Shown here: one piece after another, positions 57,195-64,000 of the stretch
How positions within the stretch are numbered: position 1 is the stretch's first letter
Layout of the letters: the number at the start of each line of letters is the position of its first letter
NCBI GenBank assembly: GCA_029980465.1
Contig: JARYIJ010000001.1
Coordinates: forward strand, 1,612,001 to 1,676,000
From: Pseudolabrys sp.
Lineage (GTDB): Bacteria; Pseudomonadota; Alphaproteobacteria; Rhizobiales; Xanthobacteraceae
Direction: 5' to 3'
Length of the DNA: 64,000 nucleotides
Translations under genes and position numbers: made by a program
The notes under the pieces: model-generated
Seen by the model: only the letters and a program-made list of their open reading frames with translations
What the model was told of the DNA's origin: nothing
The model's database searches: none

Positions 57195-58259
57195 TCAAAT
57201 CCGGAGCTGGTCCGCCATCCAGTCGGCGCTTTGCGAGCGCCAGCGGTAGGCGCGGTTGTTGGCGATGTGGTTGCCGTCCTCGACCATCATCAGCTCGACC
57301 GGCCCCTTGACCTCGCGCGCGAGGCGCTCGGCGTCGCCCGGCGGCACGACGCGGTCGTGGCGGCCGTTGACGATGTAGATCGGGCAGGTGATGCGACCGG
57401 CGAGGCCGGCGAGCGACAAGGTCTGCGCGTTCTTCTTCGCCTGCGTCTCGTCCCTGGCGTGGCTGCGCACCTGGAAGGCGAGGCGGGTCAGCGCCGGCAG
57501 CGTGTCCCATGCCGCGCCCCAGTCGAACGGGCCGCCGAGCGCGATGCAGGCCTTGATGCGCGTGTCATGCGCGGCGGCGCGCGGCGCGTAATAGCCGCCG
57601 AGCGAGACCCCCCACATGCCGATGCGGCCGGCGTCGAGATCGTCGCGCGTCTCGATATAATCGATCACCGCCTTGACCGGCACCTCATAGTCGCCGCGGA
57701 TCGGGAAATCGTACTGGCCTTCGCCCTGGCCCGGCCCATCGAACACCAGCGTCGCCATGCCGCGCGGATGGAACGGCGCCTCATAGGCATCGGTCTCCTC
57801 CTTGGTCGAGTCGAGGCCGACCGCCATGACGACGACCGGCGGCTTCGCGACACCCGGCGGCTTGCGCAAAATGCCGTAGAGCGTCTTGCCGAGATAGGGG
57901 ATGGCGACGCGCTCGCCCGGCGGACGCAGGTTCGGCAGCGCCGCCTGGCGGCACGCGATCGCTTTCATGTGCGCGGCCCTCATCTGCGCCTGGTCGTGCA
58001 CGAACAGGAAGGCGCCGAAGTGATAGTAGACGCCGGCGCGCTGGAAGCATTCGGCGGCGGTGAGCATCTTGCCTTTGGCCTGCGCCTCGCGGGCGATGCT
58101 CTCATGCACCGCGCCGCGCTCCGACCACGCGCGGCACCAGTCGTCGTAGGACTTCAGCGACTTGGTGATGTCCTCGAAGTCGGTCAGCGCCACGCCGTTG
58201 GCGACGAGCCGCGCGCCCCAGTGCGAGACGGCGGCGGTGAGACGGGGATCGGGGGTCAT
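57195..58259 (-). CDS. Alpha/beta hydrolase (2,6-dihydropseudooxynicotine-hydrolase-like)
   Basis: 354 residues from the ATG at 58259. A helical N-terminal region (about 1-110) precedes an alpha/beta hydrolase core. The nucleophile elbow is GMWGVSLGGYY, the acid is the aspartate in NGRHDRVVPP and the histidine is in VEDGNHIANNR. The FDGPGQGEGQ loop is typical of the FrsA/DUF1100 and DHPON-hydrolase group that cleaves C-C bonds in N-heterocycle breakdown. It follows the two ABC permease genes by 24 bases, so it is the last gene of the importer operon, which suggests it acts on the imported compound. Confidence 0.85.
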   Translation of the reverse strand: MTPDPRLTAAVSHWGARLVANGVALTDFEDITKSLKSYDDWCRAWSERGAVHESIAREAQAKGKMLTAAECFQRAGVYYHFGAFLFVHDQAQMRAAHMKAIACRQAALPNLRPPGERVAIPYLGKTLYGILRKPPGVAKPPVVVMAVGLDSTKEETDAYEAPFHPRGMATLVFDGPGQGEGQYDFPIRGDYEVPVKAVIDYIETRDDLDAGRIGMWGVSLGGYYAPRAAAHDTRIKACIALGGPFDWGAAWDTLPALTRLAFQVRSHARDETQAKKNAQTLSLAGLAGRITCPIYIVNGRHDRVVPPGDAERLAREVKGPVELMMVEDGNHIANNRAYRWRSQSADWMADQLRI

Positions 58260-58283
58260 GGTTGGGGTTCCTGTCCTGCACAT

Positions 58284-59102
58284 TCAATTCGCGCCACGCC
58301 GGTACCACGGCATGAAGCGCCGGGTGCACCAGCCGACCAGCACCTCGAAGCCGACGCCGAAGGCGGCGAGCAGCAGCACACCGACGAAGGCCTCGCTGTG
58401 GTGGTAGGAGCGCGAGTTGTAGAGGATGTAGTAGCCGAGCCCGCCGATCGACAGGAAGAACTCCGACACGACGGCGCCGATCAGCGCGCGGCCGCCGGCG
58501 AGCCGCACGCCGGCGAGCAGATACGGCATCGACGACGGCAGCACGATCTCGAACAGCATGCGCAGGCGCTGCGCGCGGAACGAGCGTGCCACTTCGAGAT
58601 ATTCGCCTGGCACCGCGCGGGCGCCGTCGGCGACGTTCATGACGATGGCGAAGATCGAGGCGAAGATGATGGTGGCGATGCGCGTCGCCGCCGAATAGCC
58701 GAACCATAGCGAGAACAGCGGCAGGATGACGATCATCGGCATGGCGTAGAAGAAGTTGACGTGCTGGAGCAGCGCCTTCTCGGCGATGCGGGAGCGGCCG
58801 ATGGCGAGCCCGGTCAGCGTGCCGAGGATGAGCGAGATGACGAGGCCCTCGGCGACCGCGAGCAGCGTGCTGCCGGTGGCGGCGAGGAATTTCGGGTCGG
58901 TCAGCACCTTCGGCGCGATCGCGACGACGCTCGACGGCCTGGCGACGAACGGCGGCGCCAGCAGCCGCACGGCAATTTCCCACATCAGTAGCAGGATCAG
59001 GCCGGTGACGAGGCGCGGCAGGACCGTCTGGCGCAGCCGGTCGGACAGCGGCGGCGGCTCCGGTGCTGCATCGGCCGGTGCGTTGATAGCGGACGAGGTC
59101 AC
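58284..59102 (-). CDS. ABC transporter permease, NitT/TauT type (1)
   Basis: 272 residues from a GTG that directly follows the stop of the next permease (TAA then GTG, no gap). Six hydrophobic helices; the inner-membrane permease signature with the EAA-like loop is YLEVARSFRAQRLRMLFEIVLPSSMPYLLAGVRLAGGRALIGAV. The family (BPD_transp_1) imports nitrate, taurine, sulfonates, pyrimidine precursors and similar small molecules. It works with the second permease, the ATPase at 61084-61905 and the binding protein at 60017-61036. Confidence 0.95.
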   Translation of the reverse strand: MTSSAINAPADAAPEPPPLSDRLRQTVLPRLVTGLILLLMWEIAVRLLAPPFVARPSSVVAIAPKVLTDPKFLAATGSTLLAVAEGLVISLILGTLTGLAIGRSRIAEKALLQHVNFFYAMPMIVILPLFSLWFGYSAATRIATIIFASIFAIVMNVADGARAVPGEYLEVARSFRAQRLRMLFEIVLPSSMPYLLAGVRLAGGRALIGAVVSEFFLSIGGLGYYILYNSRSYHHSEAFVGVLLLAAFGVGFEVLVGWCTRRFMPWYRRGAN

Positions 59103-59855
59103 TTACTGCCTCCAGCGCGCGAAGCGGCGCTCGATCTCGAGCCCGAGCCGCATCAGGCCGACGCCGATCAGGCCGATGACGAAGATCGTGGCGAACACGC
59201 CGGCGGTGTCGAAGTCCTGTGACGCGCCCATGATGAGCTGGCCGAGCCCGGTCGAGCTCAGGAAGAATTCGGCGGCGATCATGCCGACCAGCGAGCGGCC
59301 GATCGCCTGGCGCACGCCGGTCATCAGATAGGGCAGCGTGTAGGGCAGCATCACCTCGCGCCACAGCGGCCATTCGCCGGAGCGGAACGAGCGCGCCACC
59401 TCGATCAGCTCCGGCTTGATGCTGCGGGCGCCCTCGACGGTGTTGTAGATGACCGGGAACACGCCGAACAGGAATACGACGAGCACCTTGGGCGCGAAGC
59501 CGAAGCCCATCATCGACAGGATGAAGGGGATCAGCGCCACCATCGGCGTGGCGTAGATGAGCATGAGGTACGGCTCGATGCCGACGCGCACCGCGCGCAC
59601 GCGCGCGAGCAGCATGCCGAGCGGCGCGCCGACGGCGAGCGCCAGCACGAAACCGGTGATGAACAGCTCGGCGGATTCGAGAAACTGCGCGATGAAGTTG
59701 CCGTGCACGACGAGCTGCCACAGCCGCACCAAAGTCACCGAGAACGGCACCATGAAGGCGGCGCTGGTCATGCGGCCCGCGATCTCCCAGATCGCGAGGC
59801 CGCCGATCAGGCTCAGCAGGAACGGCGCGTGGCGGCGGAGCAGGATGAAAGGCAC
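59103..59855 (-). CDS. ABC transporter permease, NitT/TauT type (2)
   Basis: 250 residues. It is a paralogue of the permease just downstream, with the same helix plan and an EAA-type loop (PELIEVARSFRSGEWPLWREVMLPYTLPYLMTGVRQAIGRS). The two probably form a heterodimer rather than a homodimer. It starts 161 bases after the binding protein gene, a gap that holds a palindromic repeat of family C and no gene. Confidence 0.95.
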   Translation of the reverse strand: MPFILLRRHAPFLLSLIGGLAIWEIAGRMTSAAFMVPFSVTLVRLWQLVVHGNFIAQFLESAELFITGFVLALAVGAPLGMLLARVRAVRVGIEPYLMLIYATPMVALIPFILSMMGFGFAPKVLVVFLFGVFPVIYNTVEGARSIKPELIEVARSFRSGEWPLWREVMLPYTLPYLMTGVRQAIGRSLVGMIAAEFFLSSTGLGQLIMGASQDFDTAGVFATIFVIGLIGVGLMRLGLEIERRFARWRQ

Positions 59856-59881
59856 GGCGCGCTAGACCCGTTATTCGGTGT

Positions 59882-59981
59882 CGTCGTCATCCGCGAAAGC
59901 GGATGATCCAGTAATCGCCGACCTTGCGACTGACAACAGGCGCTTGCGGTTACTGGGTCCTCGCTTTCGCGGGGACGACAA
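59882..59981. repeat. Palindromic intergenic repeat, family C, copy 3
   Basis: Left arm GTCATCCGCGAAAGCGGATG then ATCCAGTA, a 45-base spacer, and the right arm TTACTGGGTCCTCGC followed by TTTCGCGGGGACGAC. The ends face each other, as in the copy at 53332-53411. It lies inside the importer operon, between the binding-protein and permease genes, and could reduce expression of the later genes. Confidence 0.8.
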
Positions 59982-60016
59982 CATGATGTGTTGCGAGGGT
60001 TCGCGAAATCAAACGG

Positions 60017-61036
60017 TCACTTCACCATCGCGTTGGCATCCTTCCAGATGCTGCCGTCGACGAACTGGTCGTAGCTCACCGGCTCCTTGTCGGCCTTGAT
60101 GCTGCCGATCTTCTTCATGAGCTTGGCGACCGCCTCGATCTTGTTGCGCGGCATGCCGTCGTCCTTGGTGGCCCAGAAGTCGATCTTGAGGAACTCCTCG
60201 AGCGCCGCTTTGCTGACCTTCTCGTCGTGGCCGGTCACGGTCGCGACCTTGGCGACGGCGTCGGCGTTCTTCGGGTCCGACATGAAGCGCGCCGCGGCGA
60301 TCATGCCGGCGAGCGCGCGCACATAGGCGTCGCGGTCGGCCGCGAGCTTGTCCTTGCGCGCGACCAGCACGAGGTAATGGCTGGTCGGGTTGGTGTTCTT
60401 CATCGCCAGCAGGATGTTGAGCTTCTTGCCCTGCGTCTGGATCTCGGCGAGGTCGTCGAGATGCAGCACGGCGTATTTCAGGCGGCCGGCGAGCATGGCC
60501 TGGCCGGAGCCGGAGCCGAGCGCGACCTGCTTGATGTCGGCGAACTTGATGTCATGGCAGCCGTTGGCGACCATCGAGCGCAAGGCGACCGAGCGCGCGC
60601 CGTTGATCGAGTCGACGCCGACCTCCTGGCCGGCGAGGTCCTTGCAGGTCTTGCCGCTCTCGGTGGTGCCGACCACCCAGTCCGGGTTCGGCATGCCGTA
60701 GATCGCGACCAGCGGCACGCCGGCGTTCGACACCTGGTTGATGACCGGCGGCGTCGGCGACCACGCCATGTCGACGTCGCCGGCGACCACGGCGCGCGCC
60801 GCAGCGGTGCCGTTGTCGAATGGCTTGATCTCGACATCGGCGCCGTACTTCTTGAACAGGCCCTCCTTGTCGGCGACGTAGCCGATGACCACCGAATAGA
60901 TCGGCGGAATGCCGGGCAGCGCCAGCACGAGCTTCTTGCCCGATGCAGCACTTTGCGCCGCAGCGGGCGATGCGGCGCCGAGCGCCAGGGCGCCGGCGAG
61001 CATCAGTCCGGTGGCGAGTCTGGAAATGCCAGTCAT
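60017..61036 (-). CDS. ABC transporter substrate-binding protein, NitT/TauT (SsuA/THI5-like) type
   Basis: 339 residues. A Sec signal peptide (about 1-28, ending AAAQ) leads a two-lobe periplasmic binding protein. The family marks are PPIYSVVIGYVADKEGLFKKYGADVEIKPFDNGTAAARAVVAGDVDMAW at the N-terminus, and the start at 61036 fits the signal. Relatives bind nitrate, taurine, alkanesulfonates, hydroxymethylpyrimidine or phthalate-like acids; ligand cannot be told here. It is the third gene of a run after the CMD and ATPase genes. Confidence 0.94.
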   Translation of the reverse strand: MTGISRLATGLMLAGALALGAASPAAAQSAASGKKLVLALPGIPPIYSVVIGYVADKEGLFKKYGADVEIKPFDNGTAAARAVVAGDVDMAWSPTPPVINQVSNAGVPLVAIYGMPNPDWVVGTTESGKTCKDLAGQEVGVDSINGARSVALRSMVANGCHDIKFADIKQVALGSGSGQAMLAGRLKYAVLHLDDLAEIQTQGKKLNILLAMKNTNPTSHYLVLVARKDKLAADRDAYVRALAGMIAAARFMSDPKNADAVAKVATVTGHDEKVSKAALEEFLKIDFWATKDDGMPRNKIEAVAKLMKKIGSIKADKEPVSYDQFVDGSIWKDANAMVK

Positions 61037-61083
61037 GTGAATCCTCCCTGATATCTTTTGTCTTGTGTCTTTGTGTCTTGCCG

Positions 61084-61905
61084 TCAGGCGCGTTCGAGTT
61101 GGAATTCGGCCTCGCGGGCCTCGCGCATCAGCGTGCCCCAGACGCGCTCGCGCAGTTCGGCGAAGCGCGGCAGTTGCAGCGTGGCGCGCGTGCGCGGGCC
61201 GGGCAGGTCGATTTCGACGATCTCGTGGATCGACGACGGCCGGCCCTTGAGCACGATGACGCGGTGGCCGAGTAGCACCGCTTCCTCGATCGAATGCGTG
61301 ACGAAGATCATCGCGGTCGGCCGCTCCTGCCAGATGCGCAGCAGTTCGAACTGCAGGATCTCGCGGGTCTGCGCGTCGACGGCGGCGAACGGCTCGTCCA
61401 TCAGCAGCACGCTCGGCTCGACCGCGAGCGCGCGGGCGAGGCCGCAACGCTGCTGCATGCCGCCCGACATCTGGTACGGGAACGCCTTTTCGAAGCCGGC
61501 GAGCCCGACCATCTTGATGAACTCGGGCACCTTGCGCTCGATCTCGGTCCTGGCGGCGCCGGCCATGCGCAGGCCATAGGCGACGTTGTCAAACACCGTC
61601 TTCCACGGAAACAGGCCAAAGTGCTGGAACACCATGGCGACACCGGCGATCGGCTCCTCGACGCGCGCGTCGCCGACCCAGATATCGCCGGTGTCGTGCG
61701 GCAGCAGCCCGTCGATGCAGCGCAGCAGCGTGGTCTTGCCGCAGCCCGACGGGCCGACGATGGCGACGATCTCGCGCGCGCCGACATCGAACTCGATGTT
61801 GCGGAACACTTCGAGCGCGCCGTAACGCTTGCCGAGGCTGCGGACGCGAATCCGCGCGCTGTCCGCGTGGGCGGGCTGCGCCGCAGGGGCCGATGGCGCG
61901 CTCAC
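61084..61905 (-). CDS. ABC transporter ATP-binding protein, NitT/TauT type
   Basis: 273 residues from a GTG at 61905 that overlaps the CMD stop (GTGA). Walker A is GPSGCGKTT, the Q-loop VFQHFGLFPWKT, the signature YQMSGGMQQRCGLARAL, Walker B VLLMDEPFAAVD, and the H-loop VTHSIEEAV. It powers the importer whose permeases and binding protein lie downstream. It is followed by the binding protein gene with a 47-base gap. Confidence 0.97.
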   Translation of the reverse strand: MSAPSAPAAQPAHADSARIRVRSLGKRYGALEVFRNIEFDVGAREIVAIVGPSGCGKTTLLRCIDGLLPHDTGDIWVGDARVEEPIAGVAMVFQHFGLFPWKTVFDNVAYGLRMAGAARTEIERKVPEFIKMVGLAGFEKAFPYQMSGGMQQRCGLARALAVEPSVLLMDEPFAAVDAQTREILQFELLRIWQERPTAMIFVTHSIEEAVLLGHRVIVLKGRPSSIHEIVEIDLPGPRTRATLQLPRFAELRERVWGTLMREAREAEFQLERA

Positions 61906-62561
61906 TCGGCGGCCTGCGTGTGCGGTTTGGCGGGAGTCTTCGCCCAGTAGTCGGGCGCTTGCTTCGACTGCGTCAGGGCGTCGGCCGTTTCGAAGCCCGG
62001 TGCCATCGACCCGTCGGTGCCGGCGAGAATCTGGTGATGCTCGATGTTGAGCGTGCGCAGCCAGCGCTGCTGCCCCATCGTGATGGCGACGAAGTAGCCG
62101 ATCTCGACCAGCTCCGGCTCGCTGAAGTTCTTGTGCAGGCGCGCCCACAGCTCGTCGGTGGCCGGCAGGTCCCAGGTAATGCATTCGGTGTAGGCGAGCG
62201 CCGCCTTCTGCCGCTCGTCGTATTTCGGCGACGACTCGAAATTGATCAGATCCATGTAGTCGGCTTCCTGCAGTCCGGATTTCGCCGCCTTGATCGAGCG
62301 CTGGTTGCCGCAGAACTCGCACATCACCGAGCGCGACACATAGATGCGGCACAGCTCCTTGATCTTGTGGTCGGCCACGCCGTTCTTGAACACGTCGCGC
62401 CAGGTATTGGCGAACGACCAGAAGGCCGCCGGCACATGCGCGCGCACCGCCTGGCTCTCGGGTCGCGGCGTTCCTTCGCGGGCGCAACGGTCGAACTCGG
62501 CCAGCATGGCCGGATCGTTCACCGTCGACGGATCGACGTAGCTGATGCGGGGGTTCGGCAC
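61902..62561 (-). CDS. Carboxymuconolactone-decarboxylase-family protein
   Basis: 219 residues with an AhpD/CMD core. The redox-type motif is CEFCGNQRS with C-x-x-C, and the helices around it (FKNGVADHKIKELCRIYVSRSVM) are family marks. Members range from gamma-carboxymuconolactone decarboxylase to alkylhydroperoxidase partners. It is the first gene of the importer operon, coupled to the ATPase by a GTGA overlap. With the alpha/beta hydrolase at the other end, it brackets the importer, suggesting a joint catabolic use. Confidence 0.88.
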   Translation of the reverse strand: MPNPRISYVDPSTVNDPAMLAEFDRCAREGTPRPESQAVRAHVPAAFWSFANTWRDVFKNGVADHKIKELCRIYVSRSVMCEFCGNQRSIKAAKSGLQEADYMDLINFESSPKYDERQKAALAYTECITWDLPATDELWARLHKNFSEPELVEIGYFVAITMGQQRWLRTLNIEHHQILAGTDGSMAPGFETADALTQSKQAPDYWAKTPAKPHTQAAE

Positions 62562-62792
62562 GGCGTTTTCTCCGATAGCGTTGTTTTGGCCTTATTCCTT
62601 GCATGTTGCCGCAAGGCGCGCGGCGCGGCAACGCAATCCGATGTCGCATCGTCTTGTTCGGCCATCTGAAATAAAAGTGTTTATAAGCGGTTATGGCGCT
62701 TTATGACGTCTGCCGGCGGCACCACTATCGGTAGTGATTTGGTTGCATCGATGTTGGGCACAGCAACTTTCCTCCCACGAAAGGTGGGCACA

Positions 62793-63308
62793 ATGGCGGA
62801 TCATAACCAGGCCACCATCCCGGCGATCGAGCCGAACACTCTCTGCATCGGTCTTGGCGTTTGCGTGAAAGGCGAGGTGACGGTGCCGGGCATCGTTGTC
62901 GTCGACGGTGTCGTCGAAGGCAACGTCAACGCGCGCGCGGTCTGGGTGAGCGAGTCGGGCTCGGTCAAGGGCACGATCGTCGCGACCGAGGCGGAAATCC
63001 ACGGTACGGTTTCGGAGTCGGTGCAGGTCAAGCAACTGCTGTCGGTGCATTCGACCGGTCGCGTGCTCGGCGACATCCGCTACGGCGAGCTGCAGCTCGA
63101 AAAGGGCGCGGTGCTCAGCGGCACGCTGTCGTGCGTCACTGACGAGCAGGCCCCGGTCGTCGAGTCCGTGCTCGCCAAGGTCGAGCGGCCGCGTGTCGTG
63201 CATCGCGCCGAGGGCAACCGTGTGCTCAATGGCGCGGCGAACGGCGCGGCCAATGGCGCCGTCATGAACGGCATGCTGCCGCCGCCGGATTTCCGCGCCG
63301 CGAGCTGA
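62793..63308 (+). CDS. Bactofilin (polymer-forming cytoskeletal protein)
   Basis: 171 residues from the ATG at 62793, which has AAGGTGGG six bases upstream; the frame extends upstream to 62703 but without a ribosome site. The core (about 15-115) is a right-handed beta helix with repeating hydrophobic strands (VVVDGVVEGNVNARAVWVSESGSVKGTIVATEAEIHGTVSE). The tail is an alanine, asparagine and glycine repeat (NGAANGAANGAVMNG). Bactofilins self-assemble without nucleotides and shape cell curvature, stalks or wall synthesis. In Caulobacter a bactofilin recruits wall enzymes. No peptidase partner is adjacent. Confidence 0.92.
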   Translation: MADHNQATIPAIEPNTLCIGLGVCVKGEVTVPGIVVVDGVVEGNVNARAVWVSESGSVKGTIVATEAEIHGTVSESVQVKQLLSVHSTGRVLGDIRYGELQLEKGAVLSGTLSCVTDEQAPVVESVLAKVERPRVVHRAEGNRVLNGAANGAANGAVMNGMLPPPDFRAAS

Positions 63309-63318
63309 GACTTTGAGC

Positions 63319-63410
63319 CGTCATCACCGGGCTTGACCCGGTGATCTCGCTCAGGCAGGCGCGGCGCGTCCCTGGGCGGGATGGCCGGGATAAACCCGGC
63401 CATGACAGTG
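63319..63410. repeat. Palindromic intergenic repeat, family D
   Basis: Left arm TCATCACCGGGCTTGACCCG followed by GTGAT, and right arm ATGGCCGGGATAAACCCGGC followed by CATGACA. Each arm is a local palindrome; between them are about 40 bases of other sequence. The form is a widespread alphaproteobacterial element. It fills the 128-base gap between the bactofilin and the short-chain dehydrogenase. Confidence 0.75.
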
Positions 63411-63436
63411 CTGGTGAAGCAATACAGTTTCATTCC

Positions 63437-64000
63437 ATGCCTCTCCGTCCCGTCACGCTCATCACCGGCGCGTCGTCCGGCATCGGCGCCGAGTTGGCGC
63501 GCGTGTTCGCCGCCAACGGCCACGCGCTCGCGCTGGTGGCGCGGCGGCGCGACCGGCTCGAGGCCCTGGCCGGCGAGATCGCGGCCCAGGGCAAGGACCG
63601 GCCGCTGGTGATCGTGGTCGATCTCGCGGCGCCGGATGCGGTCGAAACCATCCGTGGCGCGCTCGCCGCGCACAGCGTCGAGCCGCAGTACGTCGTCAAC
63701 AACGCCGGTTACGGTATCGCCGGGCCGGCGGCGCGGCGCGCTCTCGGCGACCAGCTCGGCGTGATCGACGTCAACATGCGCGCGCTCACCGCGCTGTCGC
63801 TCGCCTTCGTCGACAGCCTCGCGCGGCATCGCGGCGGCATTCTCAACGTCGGCTCGATGGCCGGATTTCTCCCGGGTCCCGGCATGGCGGTCTATTACGC
63901 CAGCAAGGCCTACGTGCGCTCGTTCAGCGACGCCTTGCGCCGCGAGCTCAAGCCGCGCGGCATTCGTGTCACCCATCTGGCGCCCGGCCCGGTGCCGACC
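63437..64000 (+). CDS. Short-chain dehydrogenase/reductase, N-terminal part (runs off the window)
   Basis: 188 residues are visible from the ATG at 63437; the C-terminal end lies past 64000. The cofactor motif is TGASSGIG (residues 10-17), followed by NNAG (about 90-93), the catalytic serine in LNVGSMAG and YYASK (tyrosine and lysine about 155 and 159). The R-R-R-D block after strand 2 suggests NADP preference. The group with this layout includes general short-chain dehydrogenases (DltE-like) of unknown substrate. Confidence 0.92.
   Translation, partial: MPLRPVTLITGASSGIGAELARVFAANGHALALVARRRDRLEALAGEIAAQGKDRPLVIVVDLAAPDAVETIRGALAAHSVEPQYVVNNAGYGIAGPAARRALGDQLGVIDVNMRALTALSLAFVDSLARHRGGILNVGSMAGFLPGPGMAVYYASKAYVRSFSDALRRELKPRGIRVTHLAPGPVPT

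Noticed and set aside
61084..62649. ABC ATPase with a long N-terminal extension
   Set aside because: The added part overlaps the CMD gene in another frame; the GTG at 61905 is the real start.

Overview
The window is GC-rich chromosomal DNA of an alphaproteobacterium, most likely Hyphomicrobiales (the Bradyrhizobium / Rhodopseudomonas / Xanthobacteraceae side). The signs are a giant NAD-glutamate dehydrogenase of about 1,616 residues, paired glnK-amtB operons, a CenR-type response regulator, the hemD / Mic60-like / hemY group, the rsmB / heparinase-like / purH operon, two TTAA-N7-TTAA CtrA-type sites, and short dispersed palindromic repeats typical of these genomes. No phage, transposase, CRISPR array or rRNA was seen. 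Most of the window is core genome. The genus is an inference from gene content.

Layout. 1-8.3 kb: 5' part of leuS, a lone receiver domain, a Crp/Fnr regulator, a YggS-type PLP protein, a repeat-filled gap, a HerA-like ATPase, an L,D-transpeptidase, CenR-like regulator plus a cyclic-nucleotide-binding protein, and exonuclease III. 8.4-17.1 kb, all minus strand: aminotransferase, ftsK and lolA, then two glnK-amtB pairs with a terminator after the last and a sigma-54-like promoter before glnK1. 17.2-26.7 kb: DUF2927 protein, tesB, a UbiH-type hydroxylase, GST, Trm112, a LON-substrate-binding protein, cnoX, two tRNA-editing proteins on either side of tRNA-Gly, gamma-glutamyltransferase and an AhpD-family protein. 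26.9-31.7 kb: NAD-glutamate dehydrogenase. 31.9-36.7 kb: purH, heparinase-like protein, rsmB. 36.9-43.1 kb: a second L,D-transpeptidase, acs, a Rieske protein without its cytochrome b/c1 partners, EVE protein, gpsA, tsaD.

43.2-46.8 kb (plus strand): hemD, a Mic60/mitofilin-like membrane protein and HemY. tRNA-Thr follows, then a toxin-antitoxin locus with an intact BrnA antitoxin and a broken BrnT toxin. 47.7-53.3 kb (plus strand): a ParA-like ATPase, a degenerate ParA-like partner, an LplT-like MFS transporter, a glycosyltransferase-methyltransferase fusion and a family 2 glycosyltransferase. This is the most accessory-looking part.

53.4-62.6 kb: a catabolic-looking cluster. It has a fumarase/aspartase-superfamily lyase, a pita-bread (M24) protein lacking most metal ligands, DUF2127 and PAP2 membrane proteins, an alpha/beta hydrolase, a complete NitT/TauT-type ABC importer and a carboxymuconolactone-decarboxylase-family protein. 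The window ends with a bactofilin and the start of a short-chain dehydrogenase.

I found no clearly new system. The best leads are the ParA / degenerate-ParA / MFS trio, the importer-hydrolase-CMD cluster, the metal-ligand-poor M24 protein and the orphaned BrnA.
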